Assembly: GCF_002750975.1 (NCBI RefSeq)
Contig: NZ_PEJS01000001.1
Span: forward strand, 1,922,001-1,986,000
Origin: Stenotrophomonas indicatrix
GTDB taxonomy: Bacteria > Pseudomonadota > Gammaproteobacteria > Xanthomonadales > Xanthomonadaceae
Direction: 5' to 3'
DNA length: 64,000 bases
Position numbers and translations under genes: made by a program. The notes below the pieces were generated by a model. The model saw nothing but the letters and a program-made list of their open reading frames with translations. It was not told the DNA's origin and searched no databases. This document shows, piece by piece, positions 27,421 through 35,750 of this stretch; within the stretch, counting starts at the first letter, position 1, and every line of letters starts with the position of its first letter.

Positions 27421-27439
27421 GGCCGGCTGCCCGCCGGCC
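27421..27439. terminator. GC-rich hairpin between the MaoC gene and the sensor kinase gene
   Basis: Perfect 7-base arms GGCCGGC and GCCGGCC flank a 5-base loop, starting 27 bases after the MaoC stop. No clear T-tract follows. It may end the TonB receptor operon or only lower read-through. Confidence 0.35.
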
Positions 27440-27462
27440 GCGGTTCTCTCTACACTGGAGCG

Positions 27463-30400
27463 ATGTTGACGCCCTCCATCGTCCTGTTCGCCTGCATCGC
27501 GTGGACCGTGCTGCTGTTCGGCGTCGCCCTGTGGGGGGAACGCCAGGGGCATCGGCTGTCGAAGGTATGGCCAGCCATCTACGCGCTGTCACTGGGCGTG
27601 CACTGCACGGCGTGGACCTACTACGGGGCTGCCTCGCAGGGCGTGCAATGGGGCTTCCCGATTCCGCCGACACTGATCGGCATGGCCCTTATTTTTGCCT
27701 TCGGCCTGCCGTTCCTGGTGCGGCTGGGGCGGCTGGCCAAGCAGCACAACAGCGCCACCATCGCCGACCTGGTGGTCGCGCGACTGCGTGCCGACCAAGG
27801 GCTGGGCATCACCATCACCCTGGTCGCGCTGTTCGGCATCATTCCCTACATCGCGCTGCAGCTGAAAGCGGTCAGCCAGGGCCTTGCCGCCCTGCTCGGT
27901 GACCAGTTCGCACCCGTTGGCTGGCAGCTGGACGTGTCGTTCTGGTTCGCGCTGACGATGGCGGCGTTCACCACCCTGTTCGGTGCACGCAAGGCGTCGG
28001 CGACCGAGCACAACCGCGGCATCGTGGTCGCGCTGGGCCTGGAATCGCTGTTGAAGCTGACGGCCCTGCTGGCCATTGGCCTGTATGCCGCGCTATCGGT
28101 GCACAAGGCCGGCACGCCGCTGCTTGAGAAGATGGCGCACCTGCCACCGCCGGCAGTGGTGCCGGATTACCTGACCATGGTGGCGCTCGGTGCCATGGCC
28201 GCGTTCACCCTGCCCCATCAGTTCCATGTGGGCGTGGTCGAGCTGCGCCAGTCATCGGACCTGAAGACGGCGCGCTGGCTGTTCCCGGTCTACCTGCTGT
28301 TGATCGGCCTGCCGTCGGTGCCGATGGCACTGGCCGGTGCCGCGCAGCTGCCGCCATCGATGACGCCGGATCTGTACGTGCTGGCCCTGCCGCAGGAGCG
28401 CGGCCATCACCTGCTGGCACTGCTGGCATACCTGGGCAGCCTGAGTGCCGCCACCGGCATGATGATCCTGTCCGGGCTGACCCTGTCGATCATGCTCGGC
28501 AACCACGGTGTGGGCTCGCGCCTGCTGAGCGGCGTCAATGGCTTCAACACCGGCGCGGATCTACGACCGCGGGTGCTGGCCTTCCGGCGCGCCGGCATTC
28601 TCGCCGTGTTCCTGATGTCGTGGCTGTACAGCCGTGCGATGAGCGGCACCGAGGCGCTCAGCGATTTCGGCCTGATGTCGTTCACCGCGCTCTCGCAGCT
28701 GGCACCGGCGGTGCTGCTGGCGGTGTACCGTCCGCGCACGCCCTCCCCGGCCATCATCGCCGGCATCGTACTGGGCTCGCTGGTCTGGTTGTGGCTGGTG
28801 CTGCTGCCCATGGTGCTCCCTGCCCCGCTGGCGTCGGCCGGTCCCGACGGGCTGCACTGGCTGGCGATGTTCTCGCTGCGCATGCAGCCGGGCCATATCG
28901 CCATCAGCATGGGCGCCAGCCTGGCCGTCAACCTGGTAACCGTGGTGCTGGTGTCGCGCGCGGTGCGTCCACCGATGCCTCGGCAGCGGGACGCGGTGGC
29001 CGCGGCGTCATTGCGCAAGACGGCTGGTCGCTTCCTCGGCCAGGAACGGGCACGCCAGCTGATGGACGGGCACGCCGGGCAGATGCTGGACGACGACCGG
29101 GTGACTGCCATCGAGCGCGAACTGACCGCCGTGGTCGGTGCAGGCATGGCGCGGCTGCTGGTGGAGGCGGCACGCGATGGTGGCGCTGCGCCGCTGGACG
29201 CTGTTACCCGCGCGGTCGGTGAAGCCACCCAGGTACTGCGCTTCAACCAGCGCCTGCTGGAGGCTGCCCTGGAGAACATGAGCCAGGGCATCAGCGTGGT
29301 CGATGCGCAGTTGCAGCTGGTGGCCTGGAACAGCCGCTACGCCGCGCTGTTCAAGTTCCCGCCGGAGCTGCTGCAGGTGGGGCAGCCGGTGTCGAACCTG
29401 ACGGCGTGGGCACTGGGACAGCTGAAGATCGGCGACACCCCTGGTGACTCGCGCGACAAGGCGTTGCAGCGGCGGGTGGTGCACATGCGGCGCGGCACGC
29501 CGCACCTTTCCGAGCGGATTTTCCCGGACAACACCATCGTTGAGATCCGAGGCAACCCGATGCCCGGTGGCGGCTATGTGGCCACCTTCACCGATGTCAC
29601 CGCGTTCCGGCGGGCAGAGGACGCGCTCAAGCGCAGCAACGAAACCCTGGAGCGCCGCGTGCAGGACCGCACCGCCCGGCTTGAACAGGCCGTGCATGAA
29701 GCCGAGCGGGCCAACGTGGCCAAGACCCGCTTCCTGACCGCGGTCGGCCATGACCTGATCCAGCCCCTGCATGCGGCGCAGCTGTTGACCGACGCCATGT
29801 CGCAGCACATCGAATCGGAATTCCTGGACAGTTTCCTGCGCCAGATTCGCGGCGCGCTGGATTCCACCGACGATCTGCTGTCGGGCCTGCTGGATATTTC
29901 GCGACTGGAAGCCGGTGGCCTGGTGGCCGATCCGCGCCCGTTCGCATTGTCGACCGTGCTGGAGCCGCTTGCGCAGGAGTTCGCGGTGCTGGCCGCGGCA
30001 CGCGGCCTGCAGTTCCGCCATGTGCGTACCCGCGCGTGGGTGCACAGCGACCCGTTGCTGCTGCGCCGCGTACTGCAGAACTTCCTGGCCAACGCCATCC
30101 GCTACACCCGCCGTGGCGGCGTACTGCTGGGGGTTCGCCGGCACGGCCAGGCACTGTCGATCGGCGTGCATGACAGCGGCCCCGGCATCGCGCCGGAGCA
30201 ACAAGCCGTGGTGTTCGAGGAGTTCCACCGTGGCGACCGCAGCAATGGCCAGGGCCTCGGTCTTGGCCTGACCATCGCGCACCGCATTGCCGACCTGCTG
30301 CATGCACCGTTGGAACTGCAAAGCGAACTGGATCGCGGCTCGGCCTTTTCCATCACCGTGGCGCGGGCAGCGCCACCGGCGGCCCCACGCACTGAGCCCG

Positions 30401-30795
30401 CCGCTGGCAACAGCAGCATCAAGGGCATCCGCGTGCTGGTGGTCGACAACGATGCGGAGGCACTGGAGGCAATGCGGCTGATGCTGCTTGCCTGGGGCTG
30501 CGATGTCATCGCGGCGCGTGATGTCGCTGCGCTGGGTGCGTCAGCACATGAGGCGGCACTGTGGCTGTTCGACTACCACCTTGATGACGGCGATACCGGC
30601 GTCGCACTGTGGAAGCGCCTCGTCACCGTACATGGCGCGCGGCCGACGGTGATCCTCAGCGCCGATACCGGCAATGACACGCGCGAGGCGGTGCGCAGTG
30701 TGGGCCTGTCACTGCTGAACAAACCGTTCAAGCCGCTGGCGCTGCGCTGGGCGATCAACCATCTGCTGGCAACGGCCAGCACGGAAAGGACCTGA
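27463..30795 (+). CDS. Hybrid sensor kinase with sodium/solute symporter domain, CrbS-like
   Basis: This is 1,110 residues. The first ~510 form an SSF (SLC5) transporter-like domain with about 13 hydrophobic segments. Then come a linker, a PAS domain (about 600-725), a coiled coil, HisKA with phospho-His763 (VGHDLIQPLHA), HATPase_c (NAIRYT, DSGPGIAP, GQGLGLGL) and a C-terminal receiver with Asp1037 (LFDYHLDD) and the Lys of NKPF. The architecture is that of CrbS/CbrA-type kinases, which control acetate or carbon use. It is convergent with the LuxR-type regulator, 7 bases apart, as CrbS and CrbR are usually neighbours. Here it may sense 3-hydroxybutyrate or acetate. Confidence 0.9.
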   Translation: MLTPSIVLFACIAWTVLLFGVALWGERQGHRLSKVWPAIYALSLGVHCTAWTYYGAASQGVQWGFPIPPTLIGMALIFAFGLPFLVRLGRLAKQHNSATIADLVVARLRADQGLGITITLVALFGIIPYIALQLKAVSQGLAALLGDQFAPVGWQLDVSFWFALTMAAFTTLFGARKASATEHNRGIVVALGLESLLKLTALLAIGLYAALSVHKAGTPLLEKMAHLPPPAVVPDYLTMVALGAMAAFTLPHQFHVGVVELRQSSDLKTARWLFPVYLLLIGLPSVPMALAGAAQLPPSMTPDLYVLALPQERGHHLLALLAYLGSLSAATGMMILSGLTLSIMLGNHGVGSRLLSGVNGFNTGADLRPRVLAFRRAGILAVFLMSWLYSRAMSGTEALSDFGLMSFTALSQLAPAVLLAVYRPRTPSPAIIAGIVLGSLVWLWLVLLPMVLPAPLASAGPDGLHWLAMFSLRMQPGHIAISMGASLAVNLVTVVLVSRAVRPPMPRQRDAVAAASLRKTAGRFLGQERARQLMDGHAGQMLDDDRVTAIERELTAVVGAGMARLLVEAARDGGAAPLDAVTRAVGEATQVLRFNQRLLEAALENMSQGISVVDAQLQLVAWNSRYAALFKFPPELLQVGQPVSNLTAWALGQLKIGDTPGDSRDKALQRRVVHMRRGTPHLSERIFPDNTIVEIRGNPMPGGGYVATFTDVTAFRRAEDALKRSNETLERRVQDRTARLEQAVHEAERANVAKTRFLTAVGHDLIQPLHAAQLLTDAMSQHIESEFLDSFLRQIRGALDSTDDLLSGLLDISRLEAGGLVADPRPFALSTVLEPLAQEFAVLAAARGLQFRHVRTRAWVHSDPLLLRRVLQNFLANAIRYTRRGGVLLGVRRHGQALSIGVHDSGPGIAPEQQAVVFEEFHRGDRSNGQGLGLGLTIAHRIADLLHAPLELQSELDRGSAFSITVARAAPPAAPRTEPAAGNSSIKGIRVLVVDNDAEALEAMRLMLLAWGCDVIAARDVAALGASAHEAALWLFDYHLDDGDTGVALWKRLVTVHGARPTVILSADTGNDTREAVRSVGLSLLNKPFKPLALRWAINHLLATASTERT

Positions 30796-30802
30796 CGAAG
30801 GA

Positions 30803-31477
30803 TCAGGCGTCCTGCGCGTCTTCGATCTGCCGGGATGGGTCGGTCAACCCCATCTCGTGCAGCACGCGGATGGCCTGCGCGCGATTGCGTACGCCCAGTC
30901 GTCCCATGATGCGGGTCATGTGTGCCTTGACCGTGCGCAACTGCACGCCCAGCCGGTCGGCGATCTGCTTGTTGAGCAGCCCTTCGGCCACCAGGCTCAG
31001 CACCTTGTACTGATGCGCGGACAGGCTGGACAAGCGCGCGGCAAGATCGGCGTCCTTGCTGAAGGGCGCCACCCGCGCCACCGGCTCGCGCAGCAGCGCC
31101 GGTATCCAGCGCTCACCTTCCAGCACGGTCTGCAGTGCGGACTGCAGGTCGGTCAGGCCCGAGCTCTTGGGCAGGTACCCGGCTGCGCCCAGGTCGATGG
31201 CGCGGCGGATCACGTGCGGCTCTTCATTGGCCGAAACGATGATGATCGCCAGCCCCGGTTGCAGCGCACGTATGGTCGCCAGTCCGGCCAGGCCGTGGTT
31301 GCCCGGCATGTGCAGGTCCAGCAGCATCAGATCGATCTGCTGGTTCTCGATCGCTTCGAGCACGCCGTGCAGCGAATCGGCCTCGCTGATCTGCAGGTCA
31401 GCCACCGCTTCTTCAGCGGCGCGATGCAGCGCCGCGCGGAACAAGGGGTGGTCATCGGCGATGAGCAGGGTCGGCAT
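30803..31477 (-). CDS. LuxR-family response regulator, CrbR-like
   Basis: This is 224 residues. The receiver domain has the acidic pair Asp8-Asp9, the phospho-acceptor Asp54 (MLLDLHMPG) and Lys near residue 108. The C-terminal GerE-type helix-turn-helix (about 148-205) includes LSLVAEGLLNKQIAD and VKAHMTRIM. It is the obvious partner of the SSF-type kinase with which it converges. It is divergent from the hydroxybutyrate oligomer hydrolase gene, so the inverted repeat at 31517-31530 probably serves both promoters. Confidence 0.9.
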   Translation of the reverse strand: MPTLLIADDHPLFRAALHRAAEEAVADLQISEADSLHGVLEAIENQQIDLMLLDLHMPGNHGLAGLATIRALQPGLAIIIVSANEEPHVIRRAIDLGAAGYLPKSSGLTDLQSALQTVLEGERWIPALLREPVARVAPFSKDADLAARLSSLSAHQYKVLSLVAEGLLNKQIADRLGVQLRTVKAHMTRIMGRLGVRNRAQAIRVLHEMGLTDPSRQIEDAQDA

Positions 31478-31516
31478 GTCCAGCCGAGGTTAGCAAATCG
31501 CCTGCGCCTGGGCACG

Positions 31517-31530
31517 GGTACCAAGGTACG
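31517..31530. promoter_or_regulatory. Inverted repeat GTACC-AA-GGTAC, candidate CrbR-type operator
   Basis: The core at 31518-31529 lies 36 bases before the oligomer hydrolase start and 40 bases before the regulator start. It shares GnACCwAGGTnC with the palindrome at 23722-23735. A short, symmetric site of this form suits a dimeric LuxR-type regulator. Confidence 0.6.
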
Positions 31531-31565
31531 CTGGCGTGCGCCGCCCGGATGGTTAGGGTGGAGCA

Positions 31566-33410
31566 ATGAACATCCACCGCCCCGTCATGCTGCTGTGCGC
31601 CGCGCTGCCATTGCTTCTGGGCAGCATCTCCAGCACTCACGCCGCCCCGCCCCGCCCCACTACCGCTGTTCCGGTGTTCGAGCAGTGGCGGGAAACCGTG
31701 CATCGCGGCAGCGACGAACTGCTGACCGCAGGCCTGGGCATCGACGCCCTGCGCTCCGCCACCGCGCCAGCGTTTGCCAACCCGGCCCAGCCCACGGCCG
31801 AGGAAGCACGGCGTCGTGCGATCTGGAGCAGCTGGCGCGGCATCGCCGACCTGACACCCGGCGGCGGCTTTGGCGATGTCTACGGCAGCCTGCAGGCGGT
31901 ACCCGGCCGCGAATTCTCCGCCTATGCGCGCGTTCCCGGCGCGCGCCATCCCCATCGGGTACTGGTGCAGGTGCCCGACAGCTTCGACGCCGCGCGGCGC
32001 TGCCTGGTCGTCGCGGCATCTTCCGGTTCGCGTGGCATCCATGGCGCGATCGCGGTTGCCGGCAGCTGGGGCCTGGCACATGGCTGCGCGGTCGCCTATA
32101 CCGACAAGGGCGCCGGCAGTGATTACTACGATCTGGACGCCAAGGCCGGCTTCCAGGCAGACGGCACCCCAGCCAGCCAAGGCGCGTTGGCCTTCATTCC
32201 TGCGGGTGCGACAGCCGCGCAGGGAATCGCCTTCAAACATGCTCATTCGGGTGACAACCCGGAAGCAGACTGGGGACGCCATCTGCTGCAGGCGCTGCAG
32301 TTCGGCCTGCAGGCGCTGGACCGCGCCTATCCGCAATCGGCCCCGTTCACTGCGGCCAATACACGCACGCTGGGCGTGGGCGTATCCAATGGCGGTGGCG
32401 CCGTGCTGCGCGCGGCGGAGATCGAAGGCGACTGGTTCGATGCGATGGTGGCCGGCGAACCCAATGTCTCGGTGGCAGGCGCTCCGCCGCTGTACGACTT
32501 CGTCACCCAGGCCGCGTTGCTGATGCCCTGTGCCCTGCTGACGGAGGACGATCTGCCACAACCGCCGATGCGGGCGCAGGCCGTGCCAGGGTGGACCCAG
32601 CGATGTGCCACGCTGAAATCCACTGGGTTGGTGCAAGGCGATGACACCGCGGCACAGGCGCGGTCGGCACGGCAGCAGCTGCTCGACGCGGGCTTGAGCG
32701 CCGATGCACTTCGCGCCGGTGCATTCTCCACCGGTTTCGATCTGTGGCGCGCCATCGCAGCGACCTACTCGTCAGCCTATGGACGCTACGCCGCGGGCGA
32801 ACATCCCTGCGCGTACAGCTTCTCGGCCGCCGGCACCGACGGCAGACCCCACGCGGCCACGGCCGAGGTTCGTGCAACCTGGTGGAGCGAGGGCAGTGGC
32901 ATCCCGCCGGGCAGCGGCGTGGTTCTGGTGGACGGCAATGCCACCGGGGCAGCAGCTGATCCGCTGCGTGGCCTGAACTGCCTGCGTGCACTCGGCGAGG
33001 GCGACAGCGCCGATGCCCGAAGGGTACGCGCCGGCATCACCGCAGCGACTGCCAAGGCGCCGCGGCGCGGCCTGCCGATCGTGGTGATCCATGGCCTGGA
33101 CGACGGGCTGGTACCGATCAGCATGACCAGTGATCGCTATGTGCCACTTGCCCGCAAGGCCGGGGCGCAGATCGCCTATTGGCGGGTGAACAAGGCACAG
33201 CACTTCGACTCGCTGCTGGCCTTCCCGGACTACCGGAAGCGCTACGTCCCGCTGCTGCCCTACGTGTTCGCGGCGATGGACCAGGTGTGGGAACACCTTG
33301 AAGATCCAGCGCGAGCGCTGCCGCAGGATGCACTCATCCAGCCGAGCCCACGCGCGGAAGCACCGCTGCTGCGCGAGCAGCTGTCCATTCCCGCGCCCCC
33401 CGGCCGCTGA
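31566..33410 (+). CDS. D-(-)-3-hydroxybutyrate oligomer hydrolase, exported
   Basis: This is 614 residues matching the 3HBOH family (EC 3.1.1.22 type), which splits 3-hydroxybutyrate oligomers released from PHB into monomer. A signal peptide (to about residue 26, THAA) places it outside the inner membrane. The nucleophile is Ser274 in GVSNGGG, followed by the family stretch AGEPNVSV. VVIHGLDDGLVPISM and AQHFDSLLAFP near the C-terminus supply the acid and His. A GGTGGAG ribosome site precedes the ATG. The acyl-CoA ligase follows after 25 bases, so they form an operon. Confidence 0.88.
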   Translation: MNIHRPVMLLCAALPLLLGSISSTHAAPPRPTTAVPVFEQWRETVHRGSDELLTAGLGIDALRSATAPAFANPAQPTAEEARRRAIWSSWRGIADLTPGGGFGDVYGSLQAVPGREFSAYARVPGARHPHRVLVQVPDSFDAARRCLVVAASSGSRGIHGAIAVAGSWGLAHGCAVAYTDKGAGSDYYDLDAKAGFQADGTPASQGALAFIPAGATAAQGIAFKHAHSGDNPEADWGRHLLQALQFGLQALDRAYPQSAPFTAANTRTLGVGVSNGGGAVLRAAEIEGDWFDAMVAGEPNVSVAGAPPLYDFVTQAALLMPCALLTEDDLPQPPMRAQAVPGWTQRCATLKSTGLVQGDDTAAQARSARQQLLDAGLSADALRAGAFSTGFDLWRAIAATYSSAYGRYAAGEHPCAYSFSAAGTDGRPHAATAEVRATWWSEGSGIPPGSGVVLVDGNATGAAADPLRGLNCLRALGEGDSADARRVRAGITAATAKAPRRGLPIVVIHGLDDGLVPISMTSDRYVPLARKAGAQIAYWRVNKAQHFDSLLAFPDYRKRYVPLLPYVFAAMDQVWEHLEDPARALPQDALIQPSPRAEAPLLREQLSIPAPPGR

Positions 33411-33435
33411 CGCGCCGCCCCATCAGGAAGATCAC

Positions 33436-35097
33436 ATGTCATTCGCCACCGCCGCAGACGCGCCCGCCGCCGAGCCTCACGCCTACCCCCTGCTGATCAA
33501 GCAGCTGCTGCTGACACCTCTGGCAGTGCGTCCACAGCAGGAAATCATCTACGGCGACAAGGTCCGCTTCGACTACCGCACCCTGCAGGCCCGCATCGGC
33601 CAGTTGGCCGGGCTGCTGATCTCGCTCGGGGTAAAGCGCGGCGATACGGTGGCAGTGATGGACTGGGACAGCAACCGCTACCTGGAGAGCTATTTCGCCG
33701 TGCCGATGATCGGAGCGGTGCTGATGATGGTGAACATCCGCCTGGCGCCCGAGCAGATTGCCTATACGCTCAATCACAGCGGTGCGCGGGTGATCCTGGC
33801 CAACCGCGAGTTCCTGACGGTGCTGGACGCCATCGAAGAACAGCTGCCGGACGTGCGCACGCGCATCCTGCTGGATGATGATGAGGGCCCGCTGCCAGCG
33901 GGTTTCGTGACCGAGTATGAGGCCGGGCTGCGCGAGGCCACGCCCATCACCCGCTTCCCGGACTTCGACGAGAACACCCGCGCCACCACGTTCTATACGA
34001 CTGGCACCACGGGCCTGCCCAAAGGCGTGTACTTCAGCCATCGGCAACTGGTACTGCACTCGCTTGCGGCGATGGCAGCCCTCGGCAGCGCGTCCAACCA
34101 GGGCCGCCTGCACCGCGACGATGTCTACATGCCGATCACGCCGATGTTCCATGTCCATGCCTGGGGCATGCCGTACGTGGCCACGCTGCTGGGCATCAAG
34201 CAGGTCTACCCCGGTCGCTACCTGCCGGGCGCGTTGCTGGCGCTGATCGCCCGCGAGAAGGTGACGTTCTCGCACTGCGTGCCGACCATCCTGCATATGC
34301 TGCTGGGCCATCCCGCCGCTGCCGATACCGACCTGCGCCGCTGGAAGGTGATCATCGGCGGCGCGGCACTACCGCGGGCACTGGCGCAGCAGGCACTGGC
34401 CCGTGGCATCGACATCTTCGGCGGCTACGGCATGTCCGAAACCTGCCCGCTGCTCACCCTCGCGCAGATCGATGCAGACGCCGTGGACGGCCCGGACGAG
34501 GAGCTGTCCCTGCGCACCAAGGCCGGCATTCCGGTGCCGCTGGTTGACCTGCGCATCGTCGACGAACGCATGAATGATGTTGCCCACGATGGCATCGCCA
34601 CCGGGGAAGTGGTGGTGCGCACGCCCTGGCTCACCCAGGGCTATCTGCACAATCCGGACGCTTCGACGGCGTTATGGGCCGGCGGTTACCTGCACACCGG
34701 GGACATCGGCAACATCGATGGCAGCGGCTACCTGCGCGTGACCGACCGCATCAAGGATGTGATCAAGACCGGTGGCGAGTGGATCTCCTCGCTTGCCCTG
34801 GAGGACATCATCGCCCTGCATCCGGCGGTCAACGAGGTCGCGGTGATCGGCATCAGCGATTCGAAATGGGGCGAGCGACCGCTGCCGTTGGTGGTCCGGC
34901 AGCACGGCAGCGATGTGACCGAGGCGGAGATCATCGAACTGGTCGCAGCACGCAGCCGCTCCGGTGATATCTCCCGCTACGCGATCCCCGACCGCGTCAG
35001 CTTCGTCGATTCGCTGGAACGCACCAGCGTGGGCAAGATCAACAAGAAGAAGCTGCGCAACCTGCATGATGTGGGCGCAGCCACCGACGCAGGTTGA
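33436..35097 (+). CDS. Acyl-CoA ligase, AlkK-like (medium/short-chain)
   Basis: This is a 553-residue member of the AMP-forming acyl-CoA synthetase family. The P-loop-like motif TTGTTGLPKG is at residues 188-197, MFHVHAWG at about 237, GGYGMSETCPL at about 330, the hinge TGDIGNIDG near 418 and the C-terminal Lys in SVGKINKKKL. Overall it resembles AlkK, which activates C4-C12 acids. The start at 33436 has an AGGA site 7 bases upstream. Downstream of an oligomer hydrolase it would activate released 3-hydroxybutyrate to the CoA ester; that substrate is inferred. Confidence 0.87.
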   Translation: MSFATAADAPAAEPHAYPLLIKQLLLTPLAVRPQQEIIYGDKVRFDYRTLQARIGQLAGLLISLGVKRGDTVAVMDWDSNRYLESYFAVPMIGAVLMMVNIRLAPEQIAYTLNHSGARVILANREFLTVLDAIEEQLPDVRTRILLDDDEGPLPAGFVTEYEAGLREATPITRFPDFDENTRATTFYTTGTTGLPKGVYFSHRQLVLHSLAAMAALGSASNQGRLHRDDVYMPITPMFHVHAWGMPYVATLLGIKQVYPGRYLPGALLALIAREKVTFSHCVPTILHMLLGHPAAADTDLRRWKVIIGGAALPRALAQQALARGIDIFGGYGMSETCPLLTLAQIDADAVDGPDEELSLRTKAGIPVPLVDLRIVDERMNDVAHDGIATGEVVVRTPWLTQGYLHNPDASTALWAGGYLHTGDIGNIDGSGYLRVTDRIKDVIKTGGEWISSLALEDIIALHPAVNEVAVIGISDSKWGERPLPLVVRQHGSDVTEAEIIELVAARSRSGDISRYAIPDRVSFVDSLERTSVGKINKKKLRNLHDVGAATDAG

Positions 35098-35123
35098 CGC
35101 TGCGGCCTACGGCCAACGGAGGG

Positions 35124-35576
35124 TCACTTCGTTCTTCTGCTTGATCGCCCGGCGCCCCCGCCCCGCTGGCGCCGTGGAGGATCCAGCAGATCCATCAGCC
35201 TGACCTGGTTGTCGGTGCAGGAAATGCCCTCAGGACGCTGGGTGACACCCTCGATGATGCCCAGCAGGCGCGCTTCGTTCTCCTGCAGTTGCAGGATCAA
35301 GCGTCGGATCTCGGCCAGGCGCCTGCCCAGCGACTCGACCAGGCCTTGGTGATCGCACGCCTGCGTGCCCCCAGGCAGGAAATGCCGGATCTCATCAAGT
35401 GAGAAGCCGACGCGCTGCGCGTTGTCGATGATCTGCAGCACGCCCAATACGTCCGGGGAATAGATCCGGTAGCCATTGCTCCCCCTGGGCGGCGCGCTGA
35501 TCAGGCCTTCGGCCTCATAGAACCGGATACGCGATGGGGCCAGGCCCGTGGCCTTGGCCAGATCCCCGATTTTCAT
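35124..35576 (-). CDS. MerR-family regulator
   Basis: This is 150 residues: an N-terminal winged helix (MKIGDLAKATGLAPSRIRFYE), a dimer coiled coil (about 80-115) and a short tail with one Cys in GISCTDN. It lacks the metal-binding cysteine sets of MerR, CueR or SoxR, so a small organic or electrophilic effector is more likely. It is divergent from a NAD-dependent epimerase-like gene whose promoter has the 19-base spacer that MerR proteins act on. Confidence 0.87.
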   Translation of the reverse strand: MKIGDLAKATGLAPSRIRFYEAEGLISAPPRGSNGYRIYSPDVLGVLQIIDNAQRVGFSLDEIRHFLPGGTQACDHQGLVESLGRRLAEIRRLILQLQENEARLLGIIEGVTQRPEGISCTDNQVRLMDLLDPPRRQRGGGAGRSSRRTK

Positions 35577-35590
35577 CCTGCCACTGCCCC

Positions 35591-35621
35591 TTGACCTTCA
35601 AGTTGACTTTAAACATACACT
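35591..35621 (+). promoter_or_regulatory. MerR-type promoter with 19-bp spacer and internal dyad
   Basis: The -35 box TTGACC (35591-35596) and the -10 box TACACT (35616-35621) are 19 bases apart, the distorted spacing typical of MerR-controlled promoters. The spacer holds the near-palindrome TTnAAGTnnACTTnAA (35597-35612). It points toward the gene at 35751. Confidence 0.7.
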
Positions 35622-35750
35622 GCCGCGACCGTCAGCGTGAGAGGTTGCCGACGGCGGTCTGGCGAGCACCCGCGCGGCACTGAAATGCGGGCGCCCTGGG
35701 CTGAACTTCCACCCCGGGCGATCAGAGGCCCAGACGCCCAAGGAAAAGAG

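Noticed and set aside
30791..30807. Short CCTGA/TCAGG stem between the convergent kinase and regulator genes
   Set aside because: Arms of only five bases overlapping both stop codons, with no T-tract; not enough to call a terminator.
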